Assembly (NCBI GenBank): GCA_963921935.1 | Contig: OY998175.1 | Location: 178,843,262 to 178,907,261, forward strand | Direction of reading: 5' to 3' | DNA: 64,000 nucleotides | From: Galeruca laticollis | Taxonomy: Eukaryota > Arthropoda > Insecta > Coleoptera > Chrysomelidae | Shown here: positions 1-9,652 of the stretch, one piece after another | How positions within the stretch are numbered: the stretch's first letter is position 1 | How the letters are laid out: each line of letters begins with the position of its first letter | Notes under the pieces: model-generated | Seen by the model: the letters and a program-made list of their open reading frames with translations, nothing else | Told to the model about the DNA's origin: nothing | The model's database searches: none | Translations under genes and position numbers: made by a program

Positions 1-618
1 AATGGTAAACAATTGTAAAAAAAATTTAGGGCAATAATCGAAAGTGCCATCAACATATAATTCACTTATTTCTTTTAGAGCAATAATATTTGTTTTACAT
101 GAAAACATGACTATATTATTTATTTCATCATTTTTAAGAATAAAATATTCGTCCCTATTAGTTTTTAAAGTAACAGAATTTAATAAACTATGAAATTCAA
201 CTATATTAGTTGGAAGTTTTGATGCAATTTTGGACCTAGCAGTATACATATTTTTTCTCATCCTTTCAACGTCATGAGTAGTAATAGTTTCACAATGGGA
301 TTCTCTTACCTCCTTTCTAATTAGGCCCATTGGTTTTGCCGAAACATCTTCTATTGCTTTAATTTTTACAGCATTGCTTAGAGTCTGCCTATTTAGAAGT
401 TCTTCTGATAATTTCTCATGGTTGTGGTTTAAAGAAGATTCGATCACTTCTGGACGGTCCAATTTTGTTTTAACAAAAGCTTTGCACTGCGTTTTCCTGG
501 ACGCACAAAGCCATCTTTTTAGAGTGTCTCTTGCTAATAACTTGTGGAATGAAAATTTAAACCCATCGATCACTAACAAATCTTTGCCTTTTTCACTTTT
601 AATTATTGTAGCCTCCAT
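1..618 (-). CDS. FLYWCH zinc-finger MULE transposase, 5' part (runs off window edge)
   Basis: The minus strand is open for 206 codons from the ATG at 616-618 to position 1, with no stop, so the C-terminal part lies outside the window. An N-terminal FLYWCH-type finger is visible at about residues 18-67: hydrophobic start FKFSFHK, then W-L-C, Q-C-K and a closing NHNH pair. The last 20 residues read LYVDGTF followed by FFLQLFT, which is the start of the MULE DDE core; the Asp of DGTF is the first catalytic residue. The same DGTF..FFLQLFT block recurs in the element at 36867. MULE transposases cut and paste their own DNA in the nucleus. The frame is undamaged as far as visible, so it could be a recent copy or a domesticated gene. 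The start fits because upstream codons have no finger homology. Confidence 0.8.
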   Translation of the reverse strand, partial: MEATIIKSEKGKDLLVIDGFKFSFHKLLARDTLKRWLCASRKTQCKAFVKTKLDRPEVIESSLNHNHEKLSEELLNRQTLSNAVKIKAIEDVSAKPMGLIRKEVRESHCETITTHDVERMRKNMYTARSKIASKLPTNIVEFHSLLNSVTLKTNRDEYFILKNDEINNIVMFSCKTNIIALKEISELYVDGTFDYCPKFFLQLFTI

Positions 619-1441
619 TATACGTATAGTTTCACTGTACCACTTTTAACTATTCAACAACTTCGTAAACAAACTTTACAACCTCTGAAACTTGTGAAGA
701 ATATGCGAAATATGGTTTACTATTTTTAATACCACCCTTTATAAGGCGAAGGAGGGAAAGTACTTTCAAACGATAATGTGAAATTAATGGTACCTACCTG
801 TTTTTGGATTTGTAAAATGTTGATGGATTAACTTAACATTATTTTAATGTTTCATGTTTAATGTAAGGATTATTTTCTTACTTTTCTATTTCAAGGTAGT
901 TAAATGATTCTCATACCCTGAGAGACATTTTACAAAAAGAAAAAGGTATCAATAGTTCAACGTACTTTTAAAAATAAAAATTTTGATTTGGCAACAACGG
1001 TGTACTTTGTGAAAATTAATACCTTTTAATGTATATTACCTTGGGAGACAACTCGACCTATGATGGGAGACAATTCGACCTATAAAAAAACTACCTGCTC
1101 AAGACGGGAGACAACTCGTCCTTGCCCATTTTAAGAACTACGTATAGGGTTTTAAAAGAGAAAAAAATTCACGGAAAAATTACAAAACTTGAGAAAAATC
1201 CTGAAAAACCAGCTCAAAATGTAGTAGACGGTTTTTGAAAACGGCATTCCTACATATTTAATACAAATAACATCCTACTTAAAAAAATTGCATTAAGATA
1301 TACAACTAGACCCCGATATGGCAAATATCAACTAAACAATTTGGAGAATTTAAAAAAAAATGTATTATGGAAAGGTGGATGGAAAGAGTATAGCTAGAAG
1401 GAAGAGATGAAATTATTTTTTGGCGGCAAAAATACATTCGA
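619..1441. other. Non-coding stretch, no gene seen
   Basis: AT-rich sequence upstream of the MULE start. It holds three short related phrases near 1042-1122 of the form 'gggagacaactcgacc' spaced about 25-45 bp apart, possibly subterminal repeats of the adjacent MULE. No coding similarity was recognised. Confidence 0.4.
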
Positions 1442-2283
1442 TCAGTGGTAAAATTCCGAGAAGAGAGAATACAAATATATTATTTGGAAATGGCCATCTT
1501 CCATATGTTTAGACATTCCTGGCCAATAAAAAGATTTAGCATTCCTATTTTTATATTTTTCAATGCCTAAACTATATAGTTTTATCATATCATAACAAAT
1601 CATTTCATGGCGAAATTTAAAATATGGTCTTGTTGAAATTGAAACTTTATTAAGCCATTCTTTTTCAATAAATACTAAAAGTAATTTTAAATCATTGTTT
1701 AACACGTAGTACACTGATATTCTTTTAATTTAGTTTCAGAAAATCCTATAGATAAATCTATAACACAAATCTCAGACTCCATATCAAAAGAAAAATCCGA
1801 TTCATACATTTTTTCATACAACGACAACGCAATAAATAAATCTTTTCCCTGTTTATAAATTAGGCTCAAGTTAAATTTTCGTAATGCTAGAAGCATTTTT
1901 GGGAGTCTTGGCGAACATGATGCCAAAAGTTTTTAAGTTGTGTAAATAAGCCACTCATGGTCTGTTGCCACTGTAAATTCTATTCCATAAACATATTCCG
2001 AAAAACGGCCAGCTCTTTTTCGATTTGCGCCCATTTCTCTTGGTTATTAATAACATTAGATAATGACCTAAACGCATAGGCACACGGTAAGTTTTCCTGT
2101 AACAAAACAGCTTCCAATCCATTTCTAAAAGAATCTACCCAAATAATTGTGGGTTTATTAATGTCAAAAAACTGTAATACAGATTTTTTAATTAATGATT
2201 CTTTTAGTTCATTAAAAGAGTGGGTATGAGTTTCATCACAAACAAATGAAATATATTTATTTAAAATCTTTCTAAGAGGTGAG
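1442..2283 (-). pseudogene. Ty3/gypsy pol fragment: RNase H and integrase zinc-binding region
   Basis: Reading the minus strand from 2283 downward gives the end of a gypsy RT/RNase H: an APLRK-like linker, an FNELKESL segment, the RNase H block around WVDSF..GLEAVLLQ, then YAF(R)SL and QIEKELAVF. After a frame break comes the RNase H end (YKQGKDLFIALSL in place of the usual 'pGKDm..ADtLSR'). Last is the integrase HHCC-region tail FYWPGMSKHME at about 1500-1540. In an intact element this Pol part degrades the RNA template and integrates the cDNA. Here there are at least two frameshifts and an internal stop after FRNMFME. It could be the 3' half of the same element whose protease lies at 8820-9522, separated by later insertions, but the RT core is missing. 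Confidence 0.75.
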
Positions 2284-2599
2284 TTTTAGTTAGCTAAGTT
2301 AGGCAAAAAAAGACCTACATAGTTTATGATCTCTATAGTTTATTAATAAATTCAGCGGATTAATATTTTACTCAATTGGCCAAATTCCATAAACATACAT
2401 AATATATATGAGTTTAAGAGTGAATCGTTCCGATTTAAATTGTGTCCTTTATAAAGATATTCATATCTATGCATTTTTTGTTACGTCGGAATGAAATTTC
2501 AAATATTAGATCCTCCAGTCTAGAGTAATAATTAAAAGTAATGTAGTTGAATTAACTGCTAATATGCTGTGTATTGAGAAATAGACAGTCTACATATTA

Positions 2600-3485
2600 A
2601 AGGAATAAAAACTGGATCTCTTCAACCACCTAAAACTTTTTCAGGTCGCCTAAAAATTGAAGTGGATGAGTCACTTAAAATGAGACTAAGACGTATGTTC
2701 AAGATTTTTATTTAGCAAAAGAAATCCCTATTCTGGACACAATTCAGCAATCTGTTCAAGAAGGATTATCCAGAACTTGGCAGATTGATATTGTGGAAAT
2801 CATTGAATGAGGTGGGATTTAGATAAGCTAAACATACCAGAAAATCCATCTTAATGGACAAAACAGAGATAGTTCCTGGAGAAGACAATATGTGCGAAAC
2901 ATTAGGCAAGCCAGAAGAAAAATCAGACAAATATTTTATTTAGATGGAGCGTGGATAAATGAGGGATACACGGTTTCCAAGTATTGGCAAGATCATAAAG
3001 TTACAAGCGGTATAGGCAAGCATTCCTGGACGGTTTATCTACAGGTCTAAATCCACCATCAGGTAAAGGGCATCTTGCACATTGGTAGCTCAGAAGGTTT
3101 TATTGGCGGTGGGCTACTGACTTTTGTTTCAAACGTACAGGTGACTACCACGAGGATATGACCGGTGATGTTCTTGAGGAATGGTTTGAGCAAATGTTAG
3201 ATGTTATACCTAAAGGTTCCATTATTGTAATAGATAACGCAAGTTACCATTCATTGTTAGAAGAACCATTGCCAACAAGTAGTTGGCGTAAATCAGAATT
3301 TGATGATTGGCTTAATTCAAAACATGTATCATTTCCTAATGACGCACTAAAACCGAAAATTTATTCAATTACGAACATGCGAACATATTTAAAGTGTATG
3401 TTGTATATGAAATGGCATACTGGTGGTTCGACTGCCCCGTGCCATTGTGGACCAAATCCCATTGAATTAATACGGGAATAAAAGG
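2600..3485 (+). pseudogene. DDE transposase remnant (IS630/Tc1-mariner-like insect family)
   Basis: Discontinuous reading frames give a recognisable DDE transposase. Around 2930-2990 a FYLDGAWINEGYTVSKYW block carries the first Asp. At 3158-3480 comes MTGDVLEEWF, then VIDNASYHS with the second Asp, and PNPIELI with the final Glu at about 3455-3475. The block upstream (2660-2930) reads like the N-terminal linker but has in-frame stops at about 2715, 2810 and 2823. The spacing and the 'DNA.YH' and 'NPIELI' motifs place it in the IS630-Tc1-mariner superfamily; the exact family is not named. The cysteine just before the Glu motif and the truncated end after LIRE show that it is dead. No TIRs were identified. 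Confidence 0.7.
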
Positions 3486-3512
3486 GCCAGTTGCGCGAAA
3501 AATTACATCGTT

Positions 3513-3596
3513 TAGTGTTTTAAATGAAACTCACGGTTTCTAGTTAATACCACAATATAATAAAAATTGTTGAGAATTCTAAAAAATTGACAATTA
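3513..3596 (-). repeat. Terminal fragment of a Penelope-like element
   Basis: About 84 bp beginning AGTGTTTTAAATGAAACTC closely match the outer end of both arms of the inverted Penelope-like insertion at 59037 and 60440. It is in the orientation of the left arm, so this is the 3' end of a minus-strand copy. It lies directly downstream of the DDE relic and has no coding part. Confidence 0.7.
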
Positions 3597-3727
3597 AACT
3601 AAATGACGCAAAACTATTGTTTGAACGTGCCGTATGTGACGTGACAAGCGACAACAGGAAGAAATACATGTCATCAAAGAAGATTCGTCTATGTGGAAAG
3701 TGACGAACTAATTGAACCACAATATTT

Positions 3728-4152
3728 TTGTATGGCTCTGAACTTTGGACCGTTAGAAATGCAGATGGCCACCGCATAGACGCGTTTGAAATATGGACCT
3801 GGAGAAGAATGCTAAGAGTTCCTTATACAGCCCACCGAACTAACATCTCTATATTGAATGAACTAGGCAATCAAAAGCGACTATCCTCCATTGTTTCGAC
3901 GCGCATCCTGACGTTCTTCGGCCATATATTCATAGAGGCGATAATATGGAGAAACTTGTTATCCAGGGCCGTGCTCCGAACGGAAGGCGTTGTGGGCGTT
4001 CTCTTACACGTTGGGTGGATGCGACAAAACAATTGCTAGATATTAGTGCCTCAAGAGCAACGGAACTGACAAAAAATCGCGAAAGATGGAGAAATACCAT
4101 TTTCAAAGCATTTGACAATCTTCGTGCCCACAATCCTCCAATTGTGACCTAG
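3728..4152 (+). pseudogene. C-terminal end of an RTE-like non-LTR retrotransposon ORF2
   Basis: The first part (3728-3938) reads YGSELWTVRNADGHRIDAFE, WTWRRMLRVP and ILTFFGHI. This is the thumb/C-terminal block that follows the RT domain in endonuclease-RT proteins of the type also present at 50517-51161 and 57180-57620. A frameshift near 3940 moves the frame to 3946-4152, which gives MEKLVIQGR, the basic RGRS/W-D linker and a terminal W. Only the last 140 or so residues remain, as expected for 5' truncation during target-primed reverse transcription. The clade is inferred from similarity to the two longer copies in this window. Confidence 0.75.
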
Positions 4153-4710
4153 TTCACAACAAGTTTGACAAGAGATTGCGGCTATGATGATAATGAATTA
4201 CCTTGTATAATTGTACCCCCTCTAAATCAAAAATTGTTTTAAAGCGTTTATAAAATATATCAGGTGCTGAATTTAAGGCGTTTCGTAACCTTAAAAAACA
4301 ATATCTGCCAAAAGGAGACGAAAAATGAAATGTTCACGTTTGACAACTCGGTTGAAATGGTTTGGAGCAAGACATAGCCGTAAACTATTATCTATTTTTT
4401 AACTATTATTAGTGAATTTGTAGGTCTTCGATTTTTTGTATAATACCAGTTTTTCTAGTTTAATTAGAGTATCTTTTAATTTTGGCATTATTGGTAAAAG
4501 AACTTTTTGTGGTTGGTTAATAACATGGACAAAATTTTCTTTTAATTCCATACGATAACAAAAATGTCTAAGAAACACGTCTATTATTCTACTTTTTTCA
4601 AAAAAAACATGAACATTTTTTGTAAATACATATCATTCGATTTGTAAACTTGTTGTATCAAGATATACCATGAAACTTTATTAGTCAAATGCACTGTTTT
4701 ATTAAGGCTA
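4153..4710. other. Non-coding stretch
   Basis: Contains the likely 3' tail of the preceding non-LTR relic (to about 4250) and AT-rich sequence up to the inferred left end of the Tc1 element. No gene recognised. Confidence 0.35.
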
Positions 4711-4883
4711 AAGTGGCAGCACCTCAAAACTCGTATAGTTAATTGCTTCAAATTGTAATGATAAAGTAAATGCAGTCTCTATTGAACTTTAAAATTGTAC
4801 TAAAACAAGATTGTTAAGAGCAACGGTGGTCATGGAACGTCGGCATTTAACACGTGTTCAAATGGTAACTACTGTAAATGTAA

Positions 4884-4946
4884 AGGCGGCTACAGACGTT
4901 CATGCATACTTGACAAGTGGACTTGTGCAAGCGTACTTGTACAAGT
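4884..4946 (+). repeat. Harbinger left TIR (63 bp)
   Basis: Identical over 63 bp to the reverse complement of 7667-7729. It contains direct and inverted ACTTG/CAAGT words that continue inward to about 4985. Confidence 0.93.
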
Positions 4947-4999
4947 TTGCATCGACTCCACACGATACAAGTGTACTTGAACAGTTTTAGTAGGCAAAA

Positions 5000-6965
5000 A
5001 TGGACGAAGACGCGCTAGCTCTTGCGATGTTCGTTATTGTGCTTAAACAAAAAGAAAAAAAGAAAAAACGTCGATTTTGGTGCAAAAAGTGGCTTCTAAA
5101 GAGAAATATCTATTCGCACACAAATATTTTAAACGAACTGAAGTGTTACCCTGCTGATTGGCATAATTATTTACGAATGAATGAAGAAACATATTTAAAA
5201 CTGTTATCACTGGTTGCCCCTTTTATTGAAAAGAAAGATACCATCATGAGAGAAGCCATAAGCCCACATGAAAGATTAACAGCAACCCTATGATTTCTTG
5301 CGACAGGAAGAACCTATGAAGATCTGAAATTTTCGACTATTATCTCTCCACAGTCATTAAGTAAAATTATTCCTGAAACATGCCAAGTAATATACGAGGT
5401 TCTAAAGAAAGATTATTTAAAGGTAAGAAAAACAACTTGATTTAAGTAGACAAAAATTTTATTTTCCTAATAAACTTAAATTTTCTTTATTTAAATAATA
5501 TGTACACCAAAACAAACTATTTTTTTCTCTATCTAGTTTTAATTTTCTAATATCTATAGGTAGGTATGCAATTAAATTAAATTTAAACAGAAAAATTAGA
5601 TACATAAGAAACCAAAGAAATATTTGAGCCATCATTACCATATTCATCATAAAAGTTTTCTGGGGGACTACCCAAAGGAGGAGAAATTAGACTGTTTTCG
5701 TGTCTCTTCTATTGCGGTGGTGTAGTGACAGAGTGTCCAAAAGTTAACTGGCCTGTTTCAGCTAAAAATATAGCTTCGTTTATAATTTTTTCTGCTAACA
5801 AACGTTGATTTTTATCTGTAATATCCCGCAATTTTAAAGATATATTTTTTCCAAACACATCATAACGGTCTTCCTTAATTTTCGGTTTTTTGAAATGTTC
5901 ATTTATGGTTTGTAAAACACTATTATAATCTGGAGTTGCGCGTTTGGGTGGTCTAGGTGGGGGATTTCTTTTTGGCGTTATAGATTTTTCAGTTAAATTC
6001 GTTGATATGGGGTGATCTAGTTGTGATTGATCATCAATATCCACTTGATCTGTAGATCTCTGAGAATCATCGTTTGGATGCTCTTCGGTAATTTCCTAAA
6101 AATATAATATGTTTAAAAATAATGTTTTTATAGAAAAAAACATAAAAAAAGATATTTTTTAAATATGTTTTTTTTAATTAAGTTAAAAATATAACTTTTT
6201 TTTCAGTTTCCTCAAACAGAAAATGACTGGAAGAATATAGCCAACGACTTCGAAAAAAGGTGGAATTTTCCACATTGCCTTGGTGCACTAGATGGTAAGC
6301 ATGTGGAGATAGTGCCCCCAGCTGGTAGCGGTTCATATTTTTACAATTACAAGCAAAGGCACAGTATGGTCTTACTCGCTATTGCAGATGCTCAATATCG
6401 TCTAATATTGTTTGATTTTGGTACTAATGGAAGAATTTCTGACGGAGGTGTCCTTCAAAATAGCCAGTTTTTTAGAAAATTACAAAATAATCTCTTAAAT
6501 ATTCCTAAAGAATCTGAAGTAGGAAACCAAAGATACCTTCCATATGTTTTTGTAGTAGATGATGCATTTCCGTTAAGAACTGACATGATAAAACCATTCA
6601 GACAAAGTAATTTAACCAGCATTGAAAAGAAAATTTACAACTACCGATTATCTAGAGCTCGGCGTATCATAGAAAATGTATTTGGAATATTAGCATCGCG
6701 ATTTAGAATTTTTCATACAGCTATTAATTTAGAATTAAACAACATAGATTGTGTTGTCAAAGCTTCATGTGCTCTGCATAACTTTTTAGTATCAAATGTG
6801 GGTGAATCTTATGTGCATGAAGAATCCTTGAATTTTGGAAATTTACAGCCACTGGAAAATACGCGACAAGGGAGTACTTTAGATGCCAAAAAAGTAAGAG
6901 AAAACTTCATGAACTATTTCGCAAATGAAGGTCAAGTGTCCTGGCAAACTAATTTTGTGCATTAA
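5000..6965 (+). pseudogene. Harbinger transposase (DDE_4 type), two exons, one nonsense codon
   Basis: Exon 1 is 5000-5422 and exon 2 is 6207-6965. The intron 5423-6206 starts GTAAGA and ends TTTTTTTTCAG, in phase 0 (…DYLK | FPQTEND…). Exon 1 starts MDEDALALAMF and carries the basic run KEKKKKRRF and the YLRMNEETYLKLL block typical of Harbinger N-termini. Exon 2 carries the RNase H fold: LGALDGKH (first Asp), VVDDAFPL (second Asp) and RARRIIENVFG (Glu), all present. The TGA at 5292-5294 stands where homologues have LRFLATGRT (a CGA to TGA change) and is the only obvious break. The protein would excise and reinsert the element at TAA sites. Its intron contains the 3' exon of the minus-strand MADF gene. 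Confidence 0.88.
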
Positions 6966-7476
6966 CTAATGACTGTTTCAATGTTCTTCTATTATTTTTG
7001 TATCTGTACCTATAAGTAACATGTTTTTACTAGTTTAACAGCCATTGTATTATTATAATTTTTCTTTGAAGCTTACTTTAAATAAAAATAAAATAAAAAA
7101 ACACTTACATCTGGGTCATTTATTACATTTGAAGATGAGCTCCTAGGAGTGACTTGATCTTCTAGAAAATCAAAGAGATGGTAGTACCATAAGGTAGGAG
7201 TATAAACTTCATCGGTACCGGCACCTGAACGTTGCGAATCTTCAATTTTTTTCTTCTCCTTTCGAATATTTGTTCTTAAACTGTTTATTTTTTTTACAAA
7301 CATATCGCGGTTTGCATTTTTATCAATTTTGTAATTAAATTTTTATATGCAGCCTCTCTCTTATTTTTGTTATGATAGTCCTTTGATTTTACCTGCCATA
7401 AACAAGGAGATTCTTTGTAAATATTAATAAACTCCTCCAAAACCTCGCGCATACTTTTTTCATGTTCACTAGCCAT
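5709..7476 (-). pseudogene. Harbinger second gene: MADF/BESS DNA-binding protein, one frameshift
   Basis: The start is MASEHEKSM at 7476. A MADF-like segment follows (EFINIYKESPCLWQV … NKREAAYKNL). A 1-nt frame break lies near 7310-7325, after which the reading continues FVKKINSLRTNIRKEKKKIEDS to the donor at 7108 (GAT|GTAAGTG). The intron 6096-7108 ends TATTTTTAG. Exon 2 runs 6095-5709 in phase 0 and has a Pro/Arg-rich stretch (RNPPPRPPKR) and a BESS-like end (KNQRLLAEKIINEAIFLAETGQL). In Harbinger elements this Myb/MADF protein helps bring the transposase to the TIRs and into the nucleus. The intron contains the whole second transposase exon on the opposite strand. Confidence 0.8.
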
Positions 7477-7559
7477 TTTAATCTATCTTCTAGTAACAAA
7501 CAAATAAACAAGTTAATAAACATACTAGGATCAACTTCCAGTTTCATACACACGTTCAT

Positions 7560-7729
7560 GCATACTTGCGCAAGTCACTGGGACATGAAGAAAATTCGTA
7601 CAAGTCTATGCCACTTGCACAAGTCGATATACTTGTACAAGTTTGTTCCTACACACGCTCAAGTATACTTGTACAAGTACGCTTGCACAAGTCCACTTGT
7701 CAAGTATGCATGAACGTCTGTAGCCGCCT
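7560..7729 (-). repeat. Harbinger right TIR plus subterminal repeat array
   Basis: The TIR proper is 7667-7729. Inward of it, to about 7560, the words ACTTG, CAAGT and the palindrome ACTTGTACAAGT recur every 10-25 bp. Such arrays in cut-and-paste elements are typically binding sites for the transposase or its partner DNA-binding protein. That role is inferred here. Confidence 0.85.
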
Positions 7730-7732
7730 TAA

Positions 7733-8645
7733 GGGTGGTCTTTCACAAGCTGATGTTGAACGTCATTTTCACGTGTCTCGGAGCATGATTTCGCGATTGT
7801 GGCATCGATATGAACAATTCGGTGATGTCGCTGAAAGACATGGAGGTCGTCAATTTGCAACTACGCCTCGACAGTATCGATATATGGTAGGATTAGCTCG
7901 TCGAAATGAGCATATAACTGCACGCGAACTCCCCGGGGCCTCAGCAAATACCCACAACATTAATGTTTGCGACCAAAATTTGAAGAATAGATTACATGAT
8001 GCTGCCTGCACGCCTGACGAGCATTGAGGGTTCCCATGTTACGTTATGGAAATCATGGACTAACTAAGAACAAGGTGGGCACAACATATGTACATGGGCT
8101 TATAAGAATGGAGTTTTGTGTTATTCTCAGATGAAGCTAGGTTTTGTCTCTATCCTGATTCAAGAAGTGTGTTAGTCCATATGGTGTCCACAAGTTATGA
8201 TGTGGGCTGGAATAATTTTTCATCATCGAACAGTTCCCGTTTTTGAGGAAGGCACTTTAAATCACGATCAATATATCGACCTATCTTAGAACCTGTTGTC
8301 CTTTCATTTACCACTGGTGCAAGCCCTGAATTTCGTTACATGCAGGATAATTCAAGACCAAATACTGCGGCAACAGTAATAGATTGGTTTGATAAAGAGG
8401 ATGTTACACTTCTAGCGTAGCCAGCACCGTCGCCAGACCTAAATCCAATCGAGCAGGTATGGGTTATGTTTCAGAGACGGATCACTCTTCATCTGCATAG
8501 AGTTCATACTAGCCAATATCTTCAGGATCATCTTACACAAGAATTGACCCAAGTACCTCAAAACGAAATTGATAATTTAATTTTAAGTATACAAAGATGG
8601 GGCCAAGCTGTAATTAATGCTACTAGAGGAAATGCAGATTATTAG
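7733..8645 (+). pseudogene. Tc1 transposase, main part, DD34E
   Basis: Directly after the Harbinger TAA the frame reads GGLSQADVERHFHVSRSMI, the N-terminal HTH, then the second DNA-binding segment up to about 8020. The catalytic core follows in broken frames: FVLFSDEARFCLYPDS (first Asp, about 8110-8160), YMQDNSRPNTA (second Asp, about 8340) and SPDLNPIEQVW (Glu, about 8435-8465). The Asp-Glu spacing is 34 residues, the Tc1 signature. A TAG at about 8418 replaces the Trp codon usual before PA.SPDLNP, and at least two other frameshifts are present (around 8027 and 8240). The first 17 codons are upstream at 4832-4882. It is inactive, and older than the Harbinger it carries. Confidence 0.85.
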
Positions 8646-8819
8646 AAACATTTTTTGTTAGATTCTCATTTTCTCATTGATTATTATGTTAACAATTTCA
8701 GTTAAATTAGTGCACGCCACTTTTGTTTGATTATTTCAACAAAAAGATATCATATTGCACTGAAATTAAGAAAAATTCAATGAGGACTAATCACGCATCA
8801 TAACGATATGTCAGTAAAA

Positions 8820-9522
8820 TCCAATTCAAATTGATGTTTGTTGGAGAAAAAACTTTTAAACTTTTAAATGACTTTAGAAATGAGTCATAATGACCAACAT
8901 CTGTATTTTTTGTTGATTTATCTATAGAATCAATATTTTGTATTAAATTTAATTTTTGACAAGCTTACAATTCTAATAAGGATTTTTAATTAGAGTTAAT
9001 GACAAAACATTCAAGGGCACACAACTTTCCTTTATGTAGACAGTTTAAATAAACTTTGCCTAGCACTGGTAGTTCATTTTTTGTATATGAAGTTAATTTG
9101 TAACTTGTTTTTGTTACATGTTTCCTATTGATTTTTAACGAATTTAGATCATAAATTGACAAACGATTAGCCGTTGCACCAGTATCTAATTTAAAGTTAA
9201 TTGTACAATAATTATTAACTAATAAATCAATATCCCAAGATTCACTTGTATCAAAATTTTCATCAATTACGAGACAATCTGAGTCAAAATTTGTAGACGA
9301 ATCCGGTCTTGTCTCTGCGTAAAAAATCAAAATCGCTCTTAAGCCAAGCTTTTTTTTGGCATAAACTCTTACTGGAACTTTTTTAACACAGTTTTTAACT
9401 TTTTCTCTTCTCCTTGTTTGTAGGTCGTTTATTTTACTGTAAACGATAATTTTAGTGCAACTAAAAATATCTTTATTCCAACATACTTTTAAGGTCATAC
9501 CACCTTGATAAAGAGCAACCAT
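8820..9522 (-). pseudogene. Ty3/gypsy pol fragment with aspartic protease
   Basis: The open frame 9522-8986 ends in a retropepsin-like domain: FKLDTGATANRLSIYDL carries the DTGA catalytic motif at about residues 113-130, and the flap and strand region follows to CFVINSN. Past the stop, in other frames, come a CQKLNLIQ-type block and VGHYDSFLKSF (8950-8830), which normally link protease to RT. RT itself is absent. The upstream part (LQTRRREKVKNCVKKVPVRVYAKKK) is basic and has no clear zinc knuckle. It may belong with the RNase H/integrase piece at 1442-2283 on the same strand. The intervening sequence is all later insertions or deletions, so this link is an inference. Confidence 0.75.
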
Positions 9523-9556
9523 AAATAAATAATAAATACATATAAGAAACTATTTT

Positions 9557-9570
9557 GATATACCGAGTGT
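9557..9570 (+). repeat. Target-site duplication of the Jockey/I-like element (3' side)
   Basis: GATATACCGAGTGT, identical to 12350-12363. It is followed by a (GT)n tract to about 9589, which is the element's (CA)n 3' tail read on the minus strand. Confidence 0.85.
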
Positions 9571-9652
9571 GTGTGTGTGTGTGTGTGTGAGAGAAAGATG
9601 GCACGGAAATTACTCCATTCGACACAGGATTATGAAAATTGCTTTTTTCAAT

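Larger units (their letters stand above)
4884..7729. mobile_element. Complete PIF/Harbinger transposon, 2846 bp
   Basis: Both ends begin AGGCGGCTACAG, are perfect inverted repeats for 63 bp, and are flanked by TAA on each side (4881-4883 and 7730-7732). A 3-bp TWA duplication is the hallmark of PIF/Harbinger. Inside lie a DDE_4-type transposase on the plus strand and a MADF/BESS protein on the minus strand, the two-gene set usual for this superfamily. Each gene carries one disabling lesion (see entries), so this copy is probably not autonomous. The perfect TIRs argue that it moved recently. Confidence 0.92.
4711..8725 (+). mobile_element. Tc1-family transposon, split by a Harbinger insertion
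   Basis: The transposase begins at ATG 4832 and is interrupted after 17 codons by the Harbinger element (4884-7729); coding resumes at about 7733. Outer ends are tentative. Left AAAGTGGC near 4710 and right GCCACTTT near 8715-8724 are inverted and could be decayed TIRs, with TA next to the left one. Without the insertion the element would be about 1.2 kb, within the usual Tc1 size range. Confidence 0.55.

Noticed and set aside
374..649. Plus-strand 91-codon ORF
   Set aside because: Lies antisense to the clear FLYWCH-MULE frame.
9565..9589. (GT)n as an independent microsatellite
   Set aside because: It is the (CA)n 3' tail of the Jockey/I-like element, next to its target duplication.
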